Positions 1-11,560 of a DNA stretch of 64,000 bases are shown here, in pieces. The DNA is from Cocos nucifera (Eukaryota > Streptophyta > Magnoliopsida > Arecales > Arecaceae), in NCBI GenBank assembly GCA_006176705.1, contig QRFJ01000496.1, positions 62,001-126,000 on the forward strand. The letters run 5' to 3'. Position 1 is the stretch's first letter, and each line of letters starts with the position of its first letter. The notes under the pieces were generated by a model. The model ran no database searches, was not told where the DNA came from, and saw only the letters and a program-made list of their open reading frames with translations. Position numbers and translations under genes: made by a program.

Positions 1-1076
1 GATCACCAGATTCAAACCCTTGTTTGTGTGACCCAGTTAGGTTCAGTTCTGTATGGTAATGGGATATGTCATGATCTCTATCATCGACATCATCGAAACT
101 CCTTTCGATGGATCAGAACTCTTCTGATTCGAACAGCTAGAATGATCGATCATCTAAATCATTCTAATTGCTCCCAAAATCCACCAGTGACACCTAGCAG
201 TATATGGTGGCAACCCATCAGAGCTGAATGCGAACCTCTTGGTGCAGCTACCTGTGTGATTAAGTTCTTCTATCTTGAGCCCCGATCAGATTAGGGTTAA
301 GGTGAACTCGTCAAACCCTAGTCTCTGTCATATGATGTAATCATTCGATTCGAAGTCCGAATGTGAAAATCCTAAATAGAAACTCTTTCTATTATTTCAC
401 TCTGCCATGGCCATGGGCTTCTGGACTTGATTCTCATGATCATCATAGGGCTGCTCCTCTACCACCGAGGTAGATAGATTCCATCTTGATGCAATCCAGT
501 TCCTACAATGAACATGCTATAGCCAACATACACCTCAGGGTTCCATATGGCTAGGAGACCGAGTAATGGTGTAGTCAAACTATAACACCCTCAAGGTGAA
601 CTGCCGATGCATCCTCAGGTCAAAGAACCAGACACACTACTGCAGCATCGAGTCAGTCATTGACGAGAAGGTAGACTTCCTAATGACTACTCGAGGTGGT
701 CACGCTCAGTGCCCTCGTTCTCTAACGAGTACCTGTACTCTCGCTCCGGTGTCTCCACACCGTAGACTCAAGACTCATCTACTAAAGAGAAGCGATTGTA
801 CACCAACCTTCCGGATCAATCACCATCCTCGTGATGATCCTATGGTCGGGAGCATTTTATGAGTTAATAATGATTATTCATGTCTTAAATTTTCAACTCT
901 TGAAAATATGAATTATCATTACCATTAACTCAAAGGATGTATCACAGACACTAAATACACATATGTGATAGAAAATAACCCATTTTATTGATTTATAGTC
1001 AAAATTATAATTTTGCCCCTAGAAGTGTATTACAAGTGTCAGCCAATTCTGGCTTCTAGGGCACATATATCTAACA
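1..1076 (-). repeat. 3' LTR of Copia-1a (partial, window edge)
   Basis: Matches 8140-9213 almost base for base with a few one-base indels. The inner end on the minus strand is TGTTAGATATATGTGCCC at 1076, directly next to the polypurine tract. The rest of the LTR lies left of the window. Small reading frames inside it are LTR noise, since the same frames recur in the partner LTR. Confidence 0.93.
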
Positions 1077-1090
1077 ATCTCCCACTTGTC
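1077..1090 (-). other. Polypurine tract of Copia-1a
   Basis: Minus strand GACAAGTGGGAGAT ends exactly where the LTR begins with TGTTAG. It lies just beyond the RNase H stop codon (TAG, 1093-1091). This is the expected plus-strand primer of a copia element. Confidence 0.85.
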
Positions 1091-1543
1091 CTAAAGCCAA
1101 TTGGCTACAAGTCTAAGTCCCATCTTCTCAAGGTGGGCTTCGATCTTCTGCTGGCCCAACGGCTTTGTAAGTGGGTCTGCCACATTATCTGTGGAGTTGA
1201 CTCTCTTGACCTCGACGTAACCCTTCTCGAGGTAATCGCGGATGAGGTGGTATCGCCGCTCAATATGCTTGGATTTCTGGTGAGACCTCGGCTCCTTAGC
1301 AAGGGCTATGGCGCCATTGTTGTCGCAGTATAGAGGAATGGCATCTGATGGCATTACTCCAATTTCTGCAGCAAACTTCTTGTACCAGAATGCTTCCTTC
1401 GCAGCCTCTGATGCAGCGATATATTCTGCTTCCATGGTGGAATCTGCTATCATGATTTGCTTGGAACTCTTCCAGCTGACAGCTCCACCATTGCACACAA
1501 ACAGACTTCCAGATGTCGACTTTCGATCATCTATATCGGACAT
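1091..1543 (-). pseudogene. Copia-1a RNase H domain
   Basis: The 150-residue frame carries the copia RNase H signature in order: DDRKSTSGSLFVCNGGAVSW, DSTMEAEYIAASEAAKEAFW, LYCDNNGAIALAKEP, KSKHIERRYHLIRDYLEKG and TDNVADPLTKPL, with a stop next to the polypurine tract. These contain the acidic residues expected to hold the metal ions (E in EAEY, D in YCDNN, D near the C-terminus). The domain would degrade the RNA strand during reverse transcription. It overlaps the end of the RT frame in another frame, so one frameshift near 1545-1575 separates them. The domain itself looks intact. Confidence 0.88.
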
Positions 1544-2817
1544 GAAATCCGAGTCTGTGTATCCCTTGGAACTTGGAGTTCTCCATTACCAAAGACCAAC
1601 ATCATATCCTTAGTTCTTCTCAAGTACTTAAGGATACATTTCACAGAAGTCCAGTGTTCTTCACCTGGATTTGACTGATATCTGCTTGTGACACTCACAG
1701 CATGGGCTATATCAGGTCGTGTACATAGCATGGCATACATGAGGCTCCCTATTGCAGAAGCATAAGGGATCTTGCTCATGCGTTCTATTTCCTCAGGTGT
1801 GCTGGGGCACATCTTCTTGGAAAGATGAATACCATGTCTGAAGGGTATTAATCCCCTCTTAGAGTTTTCCATACTAAACCTCTTTAGTACTTCCTCTATG
1901 TACATCTTCTGTGAAAGTCCTAGCATCCTATTCGGTCTATCCCTATAGACCTTAATTCCTAGAATAAAGGATGCTTCACCTAGGTCTTTCATGGAGAATT
2001 CCTTGGACAACCATATTTTGACTGTTGTCAACATGGGAATATCATTCCCAATAAGGAGGATGTCATCCACGTACAATACGAGGAAGACAACAGCGCTCCC
2101 ACTGACCTTTTTGAAAACACATGGTTCCTCTTCATTTTTGATGAAACCAAACTTTTTGATCACATCATTGAAACGAGTGTTCCAGCTCCGAGATGCTTGC
2201 TTAAGTCCATATATGGACCTTTGCAGCTTGCAAACCTTGTGATCAGTATCACTGGATGTGAAACCTAGCGGCTGTTCCATATAGATATCTTCCTCAAGAT
2301 ATCCATTTAAGAATGCCGTTTTCACGTCCATTTGCCATATTTCATAATCGAAATAGGCTGCAATGGCAGCAAGCAATGTGCGGATGGATTTTAGCATAGC
2401 CACTGGGGAAAAGGTATCCTGATAGTCAATGCCTTCGCGTTGACTATAACCTTTTGCCACTAGTCTAGCCTTGAATGTCTCCACATTCCCATCTGCACCA
2501 ATCTTTCTCTTGAAGATCCATTTACACCCAATAGGTACTATACCTTCTGGTGGATCTACCAAGGTCCAGACTTGGTTTGAGTGCATCGAGTCAATTTCTG
2601 ACTGCATTGCCTCTAGCCATTTCTCGGAGTCGATATCTGATATCGCCTCGTTGTAGGTTTTGGGATCATCACCATGAGCACCATTACCTACGAGGAACAT
2701 TTTCTCTACTTCCTCTGAAATAATACCTAAGTATCTTTCAGGGGGACGGAAAACTCTTTCCGATCTACGAGGTGGAGGAGGTAGTGTTCTTATTGGCTCA
2801 ACCTGATTTGGTTCCAA
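1531..2817 (-). CDS. Copia-1a reverse transcriptase domain (428 residues open)
   Basis: The longest open frame in the window. Residues 1-75 are the integrase-RT linker. The copia RT core follows: KWIFKRKIG near residue 100, WQMDVKTAFLNG near 160, IYGLKQASRSW near 201 and the active-site YVDDILLIGND near 248, then SMKDLGEASFILGI and PYASAIGSLMYAMLCTRPD. All catalytic aspartates seen are kept. The last about 20 residues (after GNGEL) drift out of frame, so RNase H continues in another frame at 1543. The first methionine is not a true start, because copia RT is released from a polyprotein. The enzyme would copy element RNA into DNA in cytoplasmic particles. Confidence 0.92.
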   Translation of the reverse strand: MEPNQVEPIRTLPPPPRRSERVFRPPERYLGIISEEVEKMFLVGNGAHGDDPKTYNEAISDIDSEKWLEAMQSEIDSMHSNQVWTLVDPPEGIVPIGCKWIFKRKIGADGNVETFKARLVAKGYSQREGIDYQDTFSPVAMLKSIRTLLAAIAAYFDYEIWQMDVKTAFLNGYLEEDIYMEQPLGFTSSDTDHKVCKLQRSIYGLKQASRSWNTRFNDVIKKFGFIKNEEEPCVFKKVSGSAVVFLVLYVDDILLIGNDIPMLTTVKIWLSKEFSMKDLGEASFILGIKVYRDRPNRMLGLSQKMYIEEVLKRFSMENSKRGLIPFRHGIHLSKKMCPSTPEEIERMSKIPYASAIGSLMYAMLCTRPDIAHAVSVTSRYQSNPGEEHWTSVKCILKYLRRTKDMMLVFGNGELQVPRDTQTRISCPI

Positions 2818-3621
2818 TTGGTCCTTAGCTCGTTGTACTTGTGAGACTTTCTCATCAAGCTTAATCTGCTTTCCAATGCCGCTATCTTGAATAAACTATT
2901 TTTCAAGAAAGATGGCATGTCGACTCACAATCACATTGTGGTCTTCTGGAATGTAGAAATAGTATCCTAATGACTCTTTAGGATATCCTATGAATCGAGC
3001 TCTAAAGGACCTAAACTCTAACTTGTCCGCTTGTTGTCTTTTGACATGAGCCGGACAACCCCAAATTCTGAGATGACTCAGACTTGGTTTCTTACCGTGC
3101 CATATCTCATACGGTGTGGTAGGAACGGTTTTAGAGGGAACCCTATTCAGTAGATAAATTGAAGTTAACAATGAATGTCCCCAAAGAAAATCAGGGAGGT
3201 CTGTGAAGCTCATCATGGATCGGAACCATATCCAATAGAGTCCGATTTCTCCATTCTGAAATCCCCGTTGAGTTGAGGTGTTCCTGGTGGAGTCCATTGA
3301 GAGACTATGCCATTTTCCTTGAGATAGTCTAGGAATTCTTTGGCTAAGGTATTCACCTCCTCGATCTGATCGAAGAACCTTAATGGGTTTTCCAGTTTGT
3401 TTTTCTACTTCATGTCTGAATTCTTTGAACTTTTCAAAAGCTTCAGACTTGTGTCTCATAAGATACACATACCCATACCTAGACAGATCATCGGTAAAGG
3501 TAATGAAGTAGACAAAATTGCCTCTAGCCGGCACATCAAATGGGCCGCACACATCAGTATGTACTAGGGCAAGGAGATCTGTGGCCCTCTCCCCATGTCC
3601 AACAAAAGGGAGTTTAGTCAT
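2818..3621 (-). pseudogene. Copia-1a integrase (frameshifted)
   Basis: The front part is a clear copia integrase core: LVHTDVCGPF with the first catalytic Asp near residue 23 of the frame starting at 3621, then FITFTDDLSRYGYVYLM and KVLRSDRGGEYL with the second Asp. From about 3350 to 3230 the protein reads nonsense, and it recovers with SMMSFTDLPDFLWG, NRVPSKTVPTTPYEIW and LRIWGCPAHVK. Two compensating frame changes therefore skip the segment that should carry the catalytic Glu (E of the DDE triad). The C-terminal IFLEK at about 2896 precedes the linker to RT. An active enzyme is not expected without a frame correction. Confidence 0.85.
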
Positions 3622-3640
3622 TTTGCCTTGAAGACAAGAT

Positions 3641-4201
3641 TCACAAGTTGGATATGACTCGAAAAGTCAATGGACTCAATAGCCCATTTTTCTCCAATTT
3701 GTTGATCCTATCTTCTGCTATATGACCTAATCTCAGGTGCCATAGATATCTGTCATTTGGACTATCCCTAGGTCGTTTGGCATTCACGTTTTGCTCGATA
3801 GTTAGAACAGGTACATCAATATGTAGCTGATAAAGACCATTAATAAGGAAACCATTTGCAATTTTATTTCTTTCATAAAGAATGTTACAATGGTCCTTAA
3901 AGAAGGTAATCACATAGCCTTCTTGTGCTAAGCATGAAACAGAAATCAAATTCCTGCTAGCTGCAGGCACATAATAACAGTCTTTCAAAACTAAGTCTAA
4001 ACCAGATGGTAATCGAAGAGGGTATGTTCCCACGGCTACTGCAGCAACTCTTGCTCCATTACCGATGCGTAGGATCATGTCTCCATCCCTCAGCCTCCTG
4101 CTATCCTCAAGACCCTGCATAGAAGTGCACAGATGAGCACTAGAACCAGAGTCAAGCACCCAACTGGATGCAGAAGAAACCATAAGTAAGGTTAGACTCA
4201 A
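3641..4201 (-). pseudogene. Copia-1a protease and GAG-pre-integrase domain
   Basis: 186 open residues. WVLDSGSSAHLC near residue 14 holds the aspartic protease triad DSG intact. CYYVPAASRNLISVSCLAQ follows, and RYLWHLRLGHIAEDRINKL near residue 150 is the pre-integrase zinc-binding stretch that starts integrase. The protease would cut the gag-pol polyprotein. It is separated from gag and from integrase by frame breaks at about 4205 and 3640, so it survives only as a segment of the polyprotein. Confidence 0.86.
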
Positions 4202-4204
4202 TAA

Positions 4205-5051
4205 CGAGCATACCTCCAGAAGGACCTTCCTTCTTGTTCTTCAGGGTGGCCAGGTAAGTAGGGCAGTTCCGCTTCCAATGGCCGTCGCTGTTGCAATGGA
4301 AACACTTTCCTTTGACATCGGCCTTCTTTCTTCGGTTCTGCCTTCTTCTTCTTTGATCCTTCCACCTTCTTGCTTTTTCACAGACTTCTTTTTCTTTCCA
4401 TAAGACTTTCTTTTGGAAGAAGTCCGTTCCATAGCAAGAACTGAGCCTTTAGAACCTTTCATAGAAAGCTCAGCGGTGAACCAGCATATTCATTAATTCG
4501 GCCAAGGAATTTTGAAGTTTATGCATGTGGTAATTCATGATGAATTGCCCATATGCATCAGTCAAGGATTGCAGAATAATATCATTCTGCAGATCCAAGT
4601 CTAACTTCACACCGAGCTTCTCAAGCTCTTCCATGTCCTTGATCATCATCAGACAGTGATCTTGGACTGACTGCCCATCACGCATCTTAGCCTTAAAAAG
4701 TCATTTCGTGACTTGATATTTGGCTGCGCGACTCTGTTCACCAAACATCTCCTGCAGGTGAGCCAACATTTGGCGAGCAGTCCCGATATCTTCATGTTGG
4801 CGCTGGAGCTCATCAGACATCGAGCCCAACATGTAATATCTGGCCTTATTATCTTCGTCTATCCATTTTTCCAGAGATGCTCTCTGTTCAGTGGATGGAC
4901 GGGCTGGTAAGGTGGGAGGGTCCTGGTCCAATACATGGGTTAACTTCTCAAAACCCAAAATAATTTTGTAGTTCCTGAGCCAATCTTTATAATTGGGTCC
5001 AGTCAGTCTATGTGTGTCCAGGATACGTGCCAATGGGTTGGACGCAGACAT
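4205..5051 (-). pseudogene. Copia-1a gag (broken in several frames)
   Basis: The start at 5051 is supported by MSASNPLARILDTHRLTGPNYKDW, the usual copia gag opening, with YKDWLRNYKIIL and WIDEDNKARYYMLGSMSDELQ. A break near 4690 leads to MKDMEELEKLGVKLDLDLQN-like sequence and a gag helix to about 4470. Another break precedes the basic stretch. The zinc knuckle CFHCNSDGHWKRNC (CX2CX4HX4C, all four ligands kept) lies at about 4263-4304 in yet another frame. Gag would form the particle and bind RNA. At least two frameshifts make it non-functional as one protein. Confidence 0.84.
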
Positions 5052-6913
5052 TTTTTTCTGTAGAGAGTCAAAGATTCTAGTTAGATACTGTAATTATTGA
5101 CTTGACCAATTTATTTAGGGATTTTATTTTTAAACAAATTAGCTCCCACTATTTTCTCGGATCCCTACACTCCCTCTGTAGAGATGCGAAAATCTCCATG
5201 ATTAATGATTTCTAGTGGGTGGTGCGGTCTCACCAACTGACTCATCACCTCACCTAACAGTTATTGGTGATGGGTTAGCCAATGAGTGAACAACTCTTGT
5301 TCAATGATTCTCTAATCATGGTGCACCCAAACTTGGTCTCTAATTCATGAATCTCACCGTATCCGGAAATATTGATCCACTCCTTAGTTAAGTCAGACCC
5401 ACCATTTGCATAGACTGGGTTCCTAATTGAGTCTCTCACCGTATCCAAATATTGAGCCCAACTCATCCTCCAGCCCATAGCATCCAATGCCTAATAGACA
5501 TGGTTGCATCTTCCCGGTGCAACTGAGCCACTGTATCCAGCCGAGAGAACAATCAACCCCGGGAAGGGCCCGCACATCTACAATGGTGGAAGACCTCAGA
5601 CTTAATCTTTTCTTAGGGAGAATTGATTCAGGTCTCATTAAACTAGACTTGTCATAGTCATAACAATTATGACTAACCTAGTGGCATGGGTTAGCTCGGA
5701 TTATTGACCACCTCAGATCAGAACTGTGTCAACAGATATGGCCAGGTAAGTGAGACCGGTGGAAGGAATATGCCATTAACTCGTACAAGAACGCATTCAG
5801 GTCGAGTAGCTTCCAATTAAAAATCCAGTCGGTCGTATGTGCCAAACTTACCTTAGACACCAAATTGTTGAGTCAGAACCAATTGGGTTAGCCTACAATC
5901 CAGACTCTAACCTCTGAGCCTAATTAGGTCTTGCTTGATCGTGACTCGATCTTGACCCAGACTTAATCCTATTAGGCTGGTCAATTTAAGCATTGTTGAT
6001 CCCATCTAACCAACTCTTGATTCGGTTTGATCAACCGCTTAGACCTAATTGAGCTACCCAAGCCCGAACCCAGTATTATGAATATGTCTTAGATCTAAAA
6101 TTCTCAATTTTAGACCTAATTAATATTCCATAATCTTAATTATTAATTAAGTAGGGTTCATAAATAAAATATGCACAATAAATCCTAGGGTTTCAGGATC
6201 TAGGGTTTTGCAGAAAGTAAGTTTTGGATTTCTGATTAAGGACGAACGCGCAGCACCCCTACACATCATAAGAACACCCCATCGATGGGAGGAGAGGGCC
6301 TTTAAACCCTTCTTCGTTCTTATGACCGGACGGCCAAGAGGAACGCCTTAATCAGGAACATGCAATACTACAAAACATAGTTTTAGATCTATATCATATA
6401 TCTCATATACAAATTAGATCTAATCATGGCATATTTTGCATACATCTCATGTATCATAATCATGCATATTTTTAGATCTAAATTATCTCATAATAATCTA
6501 AAAAATTAGATTTAAATTGATCTAATCAAAATAAACTTCTAATCTAGACAACTTATGTAGAACTATTCTACAACTAGTCTAGACATGCATCAATCATATC
6601 TCATATGATGTTTAAAATTAAATAATTTTTATTTGCTATTTTTTAGATGTTATTATAATAATTATAATATCAAAAAATAGTAAATAAATAGATCTAAAAT
6701 ATGATTTAATCAGAATTAAATCAAAAACATGCAAGACTATTCTATAGAACTATTCTATTTTAGAACTAGTCATGCATATTTTCTAATCTTAGATCCAAAT
6801 CATTTAATTTTAATTTTTTCTGATTTTAGATCTGATCACATCTCATGTGACATCTGAAAATCACTTATTTTCTAATTAAAATAAATTTAAAATCAGATCT
6901 AAACAATTTAGAA
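5052..6913 (-). other. Untranslated leader of Copia-1a
   Basis: About 1.86 kb between primer site and gag without a credible gene. It is AT-rich and full of stops. It contains the GTCTAAGG/CTTACCTGG module at 5740-5863 and a stretch near 6170-6360 that is also present in Copia-1b. Short frames here show no protein family signal. The leader is probably an RNA region for packaging or translation control (inference). Confidence 0.7.
5740..5863 (-). repeat. Shared leader module, copy in Copia-1a
   Basis: On the minus strand it opens with TTTGGTGTCTAAGGTAAG and ends with TCACTTACCTGGCC, with a pyrimidine-rich CCACCGGTCTCAC stretch before the end. The same order of words appears at 9823-9952, 21769-21897 and 51883-52004, and, in a gypsy family, at 42359-42503 and 58277-58422. 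Confidence 0.75.
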
Positions 6914-6930
6914 CCATGGCTCTGATACCA
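6914..6930 (-). other. Primer-binding site of Copia-1a (initiator Met tRNA type)
   Basis: Minus strand TGGTATCAGAGCCATGG, two bases after the LTR end (…CCTTCA). TGGTATCAGAGC is the standard plant copia primer site complementary to the 3' end of initiator methionine tRNA. Confidence 0.9.
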
Positions 6931-6932
6931 GT

Positions 6933-9213
6933 TGAAGGAAAATCCTGATTTTTCGGATCCAGGTTCGTTCAGATCTGATCAGATCAAGAGATATATTTCA
7001 AAAATTTTTCTCTTTGATCTATATCAGATCTTGAGATGTTTTAGATCTAATTCTTATTATTTTAATAAATAAAATAAAATAAGATAAATTAAATCAAATT
7101 TAATTTACCTGATTTGGGTAATCCTATTACCCGTTGATGATCCTGTATGCAGCGGAAGGTTCTGGATCTAGCCACGCAAGTGCCTGGCCTCTATCGGTAT
7201 CCACTCAGGCTTGGATCTTAAGATCCTCTTCTTCTCTATCATGTCTCCAAAAATTAGATCTGGATCTGATCTGGAGGATCTTTAAAACTCTTTTTGAAGA
7301 TCAGCAGCTGTCCTTTGCAGCAGTGCAGCCTTCTAGCTTTTGATCGCCTTTCTCTTGCTTAGATCGCACCAACCAAGAATCCAAAACTCCTTTTGGACGT
7401 GGAGAGGAAGGGGAGAAGGTGATTTGGCATGGAGGAAGAGGGGAGAGGCAGCCTTGGGGCATGGGAATTGTGATTCAATCATCCTTTGAGTTGGGCGTAG
7501 GGTCTTATTTATAGACTAAGCGTGATCCAACTCCTCTTCTTCCCAACCAATCACAACCCTTTGTGAAATCAGATCTAAATCTGATTGGTGGGAATAGAGT
7601 CCCTTGGATTCCTCCTTAGAGGGTGCCTAAGACCAGTCAAAGTTGGTTCTTAGGAGAACTCTAATTGGAATCCAAAAAGGAGATGGAGTCCTTATCCAAC
7701 AAGGACTCCTAGGCGCCTCCAACTTGGGCACACGCCAAGGGTGGCGTGCGCCCTCCTCCTTGCCAGGATTCTGGCAAGGGGACAAGCCCCCACCAGCTCT
7801 CCAATAGGTGCATGACACGTGGATAAAAGTCAAAGTGTCAATGGTCAACATTTGACCAGTCAAAGGTAACTTTTGACCAAAGTCAAAGAACAAGAAATGG
7901 CAGGTGACCAAAAATGGCAGGTAATGTCTTACAAAATAAGACAACCTTTTCTGACTTGGACAACCTCCAGTCAGACCATATGAAGGCCTCTGATTGAGCA
8001 CAAACTCCTTTGGCTCAGACAGGACAACTTATTTATGATAGTAAAAGAAGAACGTTAGGTTCAATCGAGTGCTAGCACGATTTCTTTGAACCTAATTGAA
8101 TCTCATTCAGATCAATTGAACTGGATTAGTTCAATTGATGATCACCAGATTCAAACTCTTGTTTGTGTGATCCAGTTAGGTTCAGTTCTGTATGGTAATG
8201 GGATATGTCATGATCTCTATCATCGACATCATCGAAACTCCTTTCGATGGATCAGAACTCTTCTGATTCGAACAGCTAGAATGATCGATCATCTAAATCA
8301 TTCTAATTGCTCCCAAAATCCACCAGTGACACCTAGCAGTATATGGTGGCAACCCATCAGAGCTGAATGCGAACCTCTTGGTGCAGCTACCTATGTGTGA
8401 TTAAGTTCTTCTATCTTGAGCCCCGATCAGATTAGGGTTAAGGTGAACTCGTCAAACCCTAGTCTCTGTCATATGATGTAATCATTCGATTCAAGTCCGA
8501 ATGTGAAAACCTAAATAGAAACATTTTCTATTATTTCACTCTGCCATGGCCATGGGCTTCTGGACTTGATTCTCATGATCATCATAGGGCTGCTCCTCTA
8601 CCACCGAGGTAGATAGATTCCATCTTGATGCAATCCAGTTCCTACAATGAACATGCTATAGCCAACATACACCTCAGGGTTCCATATGGCTAGGAGATCG
8701 AGTAATGGTGTAGTCAAACTATAACACCCTCAAGGTGAACTGCCGATGCACCTCAGGTCAAAGAACCAGACACACTACTGCAGCATCGAGTCAGTCATTG
8801 ACGAGAAGGTAGACTTCCTAATGACTACTCGAGGTGGTCACGCTCAGTGCCCTCGTTCTCTAATGAGTACCTATACTCTCGCTCCGGTGTCTCCTCACCA
8901 TAGACTCAAGACTCATCTACTAAAGAGAAGTGATTGTACACCAACCTTCTATATCAATCACCATCCTCATGGTGATCCTATGGTCGGGAGCATTTTATGA
9001 GTTAACAATGATTATTCATGTCTTAAATTTTCAACTCTTGAAAATATGAATTATCATTACCATTAACTCAAAGGACGTATCACAGATACAAAATACACAT
9101 ATGTGATAGAAAATAACCCATTTTATTGATTATAGTCAAAATTATAATTTTGCCCCTAAAAGTGTATTACAAGTGTCAGTCAATTCTAGCTTCTAGGGCA
9201 CATATATCTAACA
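6933..9213 (-). repeat. 5' LTR of Copia-1a
   Basis: 2281 bp, minus strand from TGTTAG at 9213 to CCTTCA at 6933, so it has TG...CA ends. Its last 1074 bp (plus coordinates) equal the partial LTR at the left edge. A TATA-like CTATAAATAAG lies on the minus strand at 7514-7504, a likely promoter start for element RNA. No gene inside; several frames of 80-125 codons are not family-like. Confidence 0.92.
7504..7514 (-). promoter_or_regulatory. TATA box candidate, Copia-1a LTR
   Basis: CTATAAATAAG on the minus strand, about 570 bp from the LTR 3' end. The equivalent region of the sister LTR Copia-1b has TATATAAA at 50238-50245, which supports a conserved promoter position. Confidence 0.55.
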
Positions 9214-10722
9214 ATTTTATGATCTGATTAAAAATATTTTAATCTAATTTTTATCATCATAAATATGTTAAATTTGATCTAAGATAATTTATAATTGATT
9301 AAAATTGAAGTAGTTTCAATTACATGAACATATTTAGATTAGATCTAGGGTGGTTTTATGTTTATTTTATTTGCGTATTGATTATGAGTCAAACAAGCAA
9401 CTGGTTGATAGAATCATATTATAAAAATATTTTATAGATATAAAAATTATTTTTAAAATATTGAATCCCAACCATCAGCCCAAAACTTAATTAAGAATTA
9501 AGAGTTATTTTGATTAGGATCTAGGATTATGAATTGAAGAACCTAAGACACAAATTATAACACTTTGGATTAATAGGTTAGTGGAAATTAGGTCCATTAA
9601 TTGGGTTAGATCTAAGGTTAGATTAAAAAATGGATTTAATTAAAGAATTGACTAAATCTAATTAATAGTTGTCTTAGATTAGGTCAAGGATTCTCTAAAT
9701 CAATTACAAGAGTTATAGTTGATCAAGTCCATGTCTTTAACAAAAACCAAAATGGACTTGATTCTTGACTACGCGGTTTAGCATGAACTGTTAGGTTAAT
9801 CAAATAAAAATTAATTAACCAGTTGGTATCTAAGATAAATTTGGCAATACAGACTGATGGTTTTTAATTGGTAGCCCGCTTACCTGACCATTTTTTATGA
9901 TGTCTAAGGAAAGCTTTGGCAGACCCTCCTACCAATCTCACTTACCTGGCTTTCTTGGTGAAATTATATTTTGATCAAATCACTTGATAATTCAAGCTGA
10001 CCCATGTCAACTAGATAAATTAGTATGACTGATTTAAGTGCTTCTTGATAAGCCTAATAATGGTCTCCCTTAATTTGACTTGGTGAAGCCAATCGGAGGA
10101 TCATAACAAGCTAGTTCATTTGATCTTCTTCCTTCTTTAAATCAAATCAATTAAATCCTTTGAAATTATTAGATCCTTAAAAATGAAATAGTTATGGTGA
10201 TAACTGGATCATAGCCTCCCATTAAGTGGATGATAATGAGTCCATTAGTTGGATAATCATTGGAGGCCTTGGCTAGTGTAATAATCATTCATAATATGAC
10301 TTCTTGGCCGCGTCTTACTAAATGATGGTTAGGTTGACCAACAAAAGTTGGGCTTAATCATTCATTGGTTAGATAGATCAAGTATGGTCATATTAATCGT
10401 TAGATCTAACTAGACCTTTTCAGTGGAGGCCAAAGCCTACTGTTTAGGAACTAGGATAAAATTAAAATTACTAGAAATTATTTAGAAAAATAATTAGTTA
10501 TGAACCTATCCTTAGATGTATATGGGTTAACCAACCAAAGTTGAGCTTGTGTGCAGTCTATGTAGATTTTAGTATCCACTAAGAAATTAGGGTAATTCCT
10601 CAAATGGGAGGTAGAGGCTACCGGTGAGAATAAAATAGCAAGAGAACCTTTTAATTAAAGTCCAAATCTTTAGATTTAATGAATCAATTACTAATTAGAT
10701 TTTAATTTTTTTTTGTGCAGAT
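9214..10722 (+). other. Leader of Copia-2 copy A, no gene
   Basis: AT-rich untranslated leader, collinear with 21167-22683 in copy B. Holds the leader module at 9823-9952. No credible open frame on either strand. Confidence 0.75.
9823..9952 (+). repeat. Shared leader module, copy in Copia-2 A
   Basis: Reads TTGGTATCTAAGATAAA, then TTTAATTGGTAGCCCGC with TTACCTGACCA, a second GATGTCTAAGGAAAGC, and closes with TCTCACTTACCTGGC. This two-unit form is closest to copy B and to the Athila-NA form. Confidence 0.72.
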
Positions 10723-11560
10723 ATGGCCACTTCTCTTTCGCTCCGATCATTGTTAGATAATGGTAAGCTGGTGGGACCTAACTTCGATAGCTGTTATCGT
10801 AAGTTAAAGATTATCCTGGATCCTGAATGGATCTTGTACGTATTGATAGATCTAGCACCTGAGGAGCCAGCTATAAATGCATGTGGGTCAGTTAGAGATA
10901 CTTATCAGAAATAGCTCAATGACCGAATCACGGTGTGCTGTATTATGCTGACAGCTATGAACGACGAGTTCAAGTTGCAGATTTGAGATAGTTCAGCCAA
11001 AAGACATGCTTCAAGTATTGAAAGAATCTTTTGGCACACGCGATGATGTTGAGAGGTATAAGACTAGTTGTACTATTTTCAATGCTAGGATAAGGGATGG
11101 AGCTTCGGTCACTAATCATGTACTGTACATGATCGAGCTGATGGAGTGATTGAGCAAGCTTGGCTTTTTCTTGCATGAGCAGCTTGGAAAAGATGCAATA
11201 TTGAACTTGCTGCCTAAGTCCTATCTCCCATTCCTCACTCAATATAGAATGTCAAATCCTAAAGTTAACTACCATGGGTTATTAGGATTGCTTCAGAACA
11301 TTGAGAAGGATCACCATCTCCATAAGGAGTCAATGAACTTAGTGGGAGGTTCATCTTCTAGCTCTCGATCATTTAAGAAAGGAAAGAAGAACAAGAAGAA
11401 GAAGTAAAAGAAGGTCCAAATTTAGGCTAAAATATCTATGCAGGACCAGACCAAGAAGATGAAGCCTGATAAGAGTCAAACTAAATGCTTCTTTCGCAAG
11501 AAGTGGGGGCACTAGAAGAGGAACTATCCTCAGTACATTGCTTTTCTGGATCCAAATAGG
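10723..11560 (+). pseudogene. Copia-2 A gag (degenerate)
   Basis: The start at 10723 is set by MATSLSLRSLLDNGKLVGPN, followed by a YRKLKIIL helix typical of Angela-type copia gag. Stops interrupt at 10912 and again before 11150. The frame 11150-11407 continues with LSKLGFFLHEQLGKDAILNL, LPKSYLPFL and YHGLLGLLQN, ending in a serine and lysine-rich tail. The zinc knuckle near 11487-11530 reads CFFRKKWGH*KRNY: two of the four ligands are lost and a stop sits inside. No functional protein is expected. Confidence 0.85.

Larger units (their letters stand above)
1..9213 (-). mobile_element. Copia-1a, Ty1/copia LTR retrotransposon (Angela/BARE-like)
   Basis: Nearly complete copia element read from right to left. 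The 5' LTR is 6933-9213; the 3' LTR starts at 1076 and runs off the left edge. Between them on the minus strand lie primer site, long leader, gag, protease, integrase, reverse transcriptase and RNase H, the copia order. Long LTRs, a TGGTATCAGAGC primer site and the RT/RNase H signatures resemble Angela/BARE elements (family-level inference). The visible 3' LTR differs from its partner at only about 30 places by eye, so insertion is fairly recent. Even so, gag, integrase and the RT/RNase H join are broken. It interrupts the leader of Copia-2 copy A, which resumes at 9214; the other flank is outside the window. Confidence 0.93.

Noticed and set aside
28..294. 88-codon frame repeated as 104 codons at 8086-8400
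   Set aside because: Inside the two Copia-1a LTRs, antisense to the element and without protein-family signal.
7627..8001. 124-codon minus-strand frame in the Copia-1a LTR as a captured host gene
   Set aside because: No recognisable domain, and the equivalent region of the Copia-1b LTR (about 49730-50120) is broken, so there is no sign of selection.
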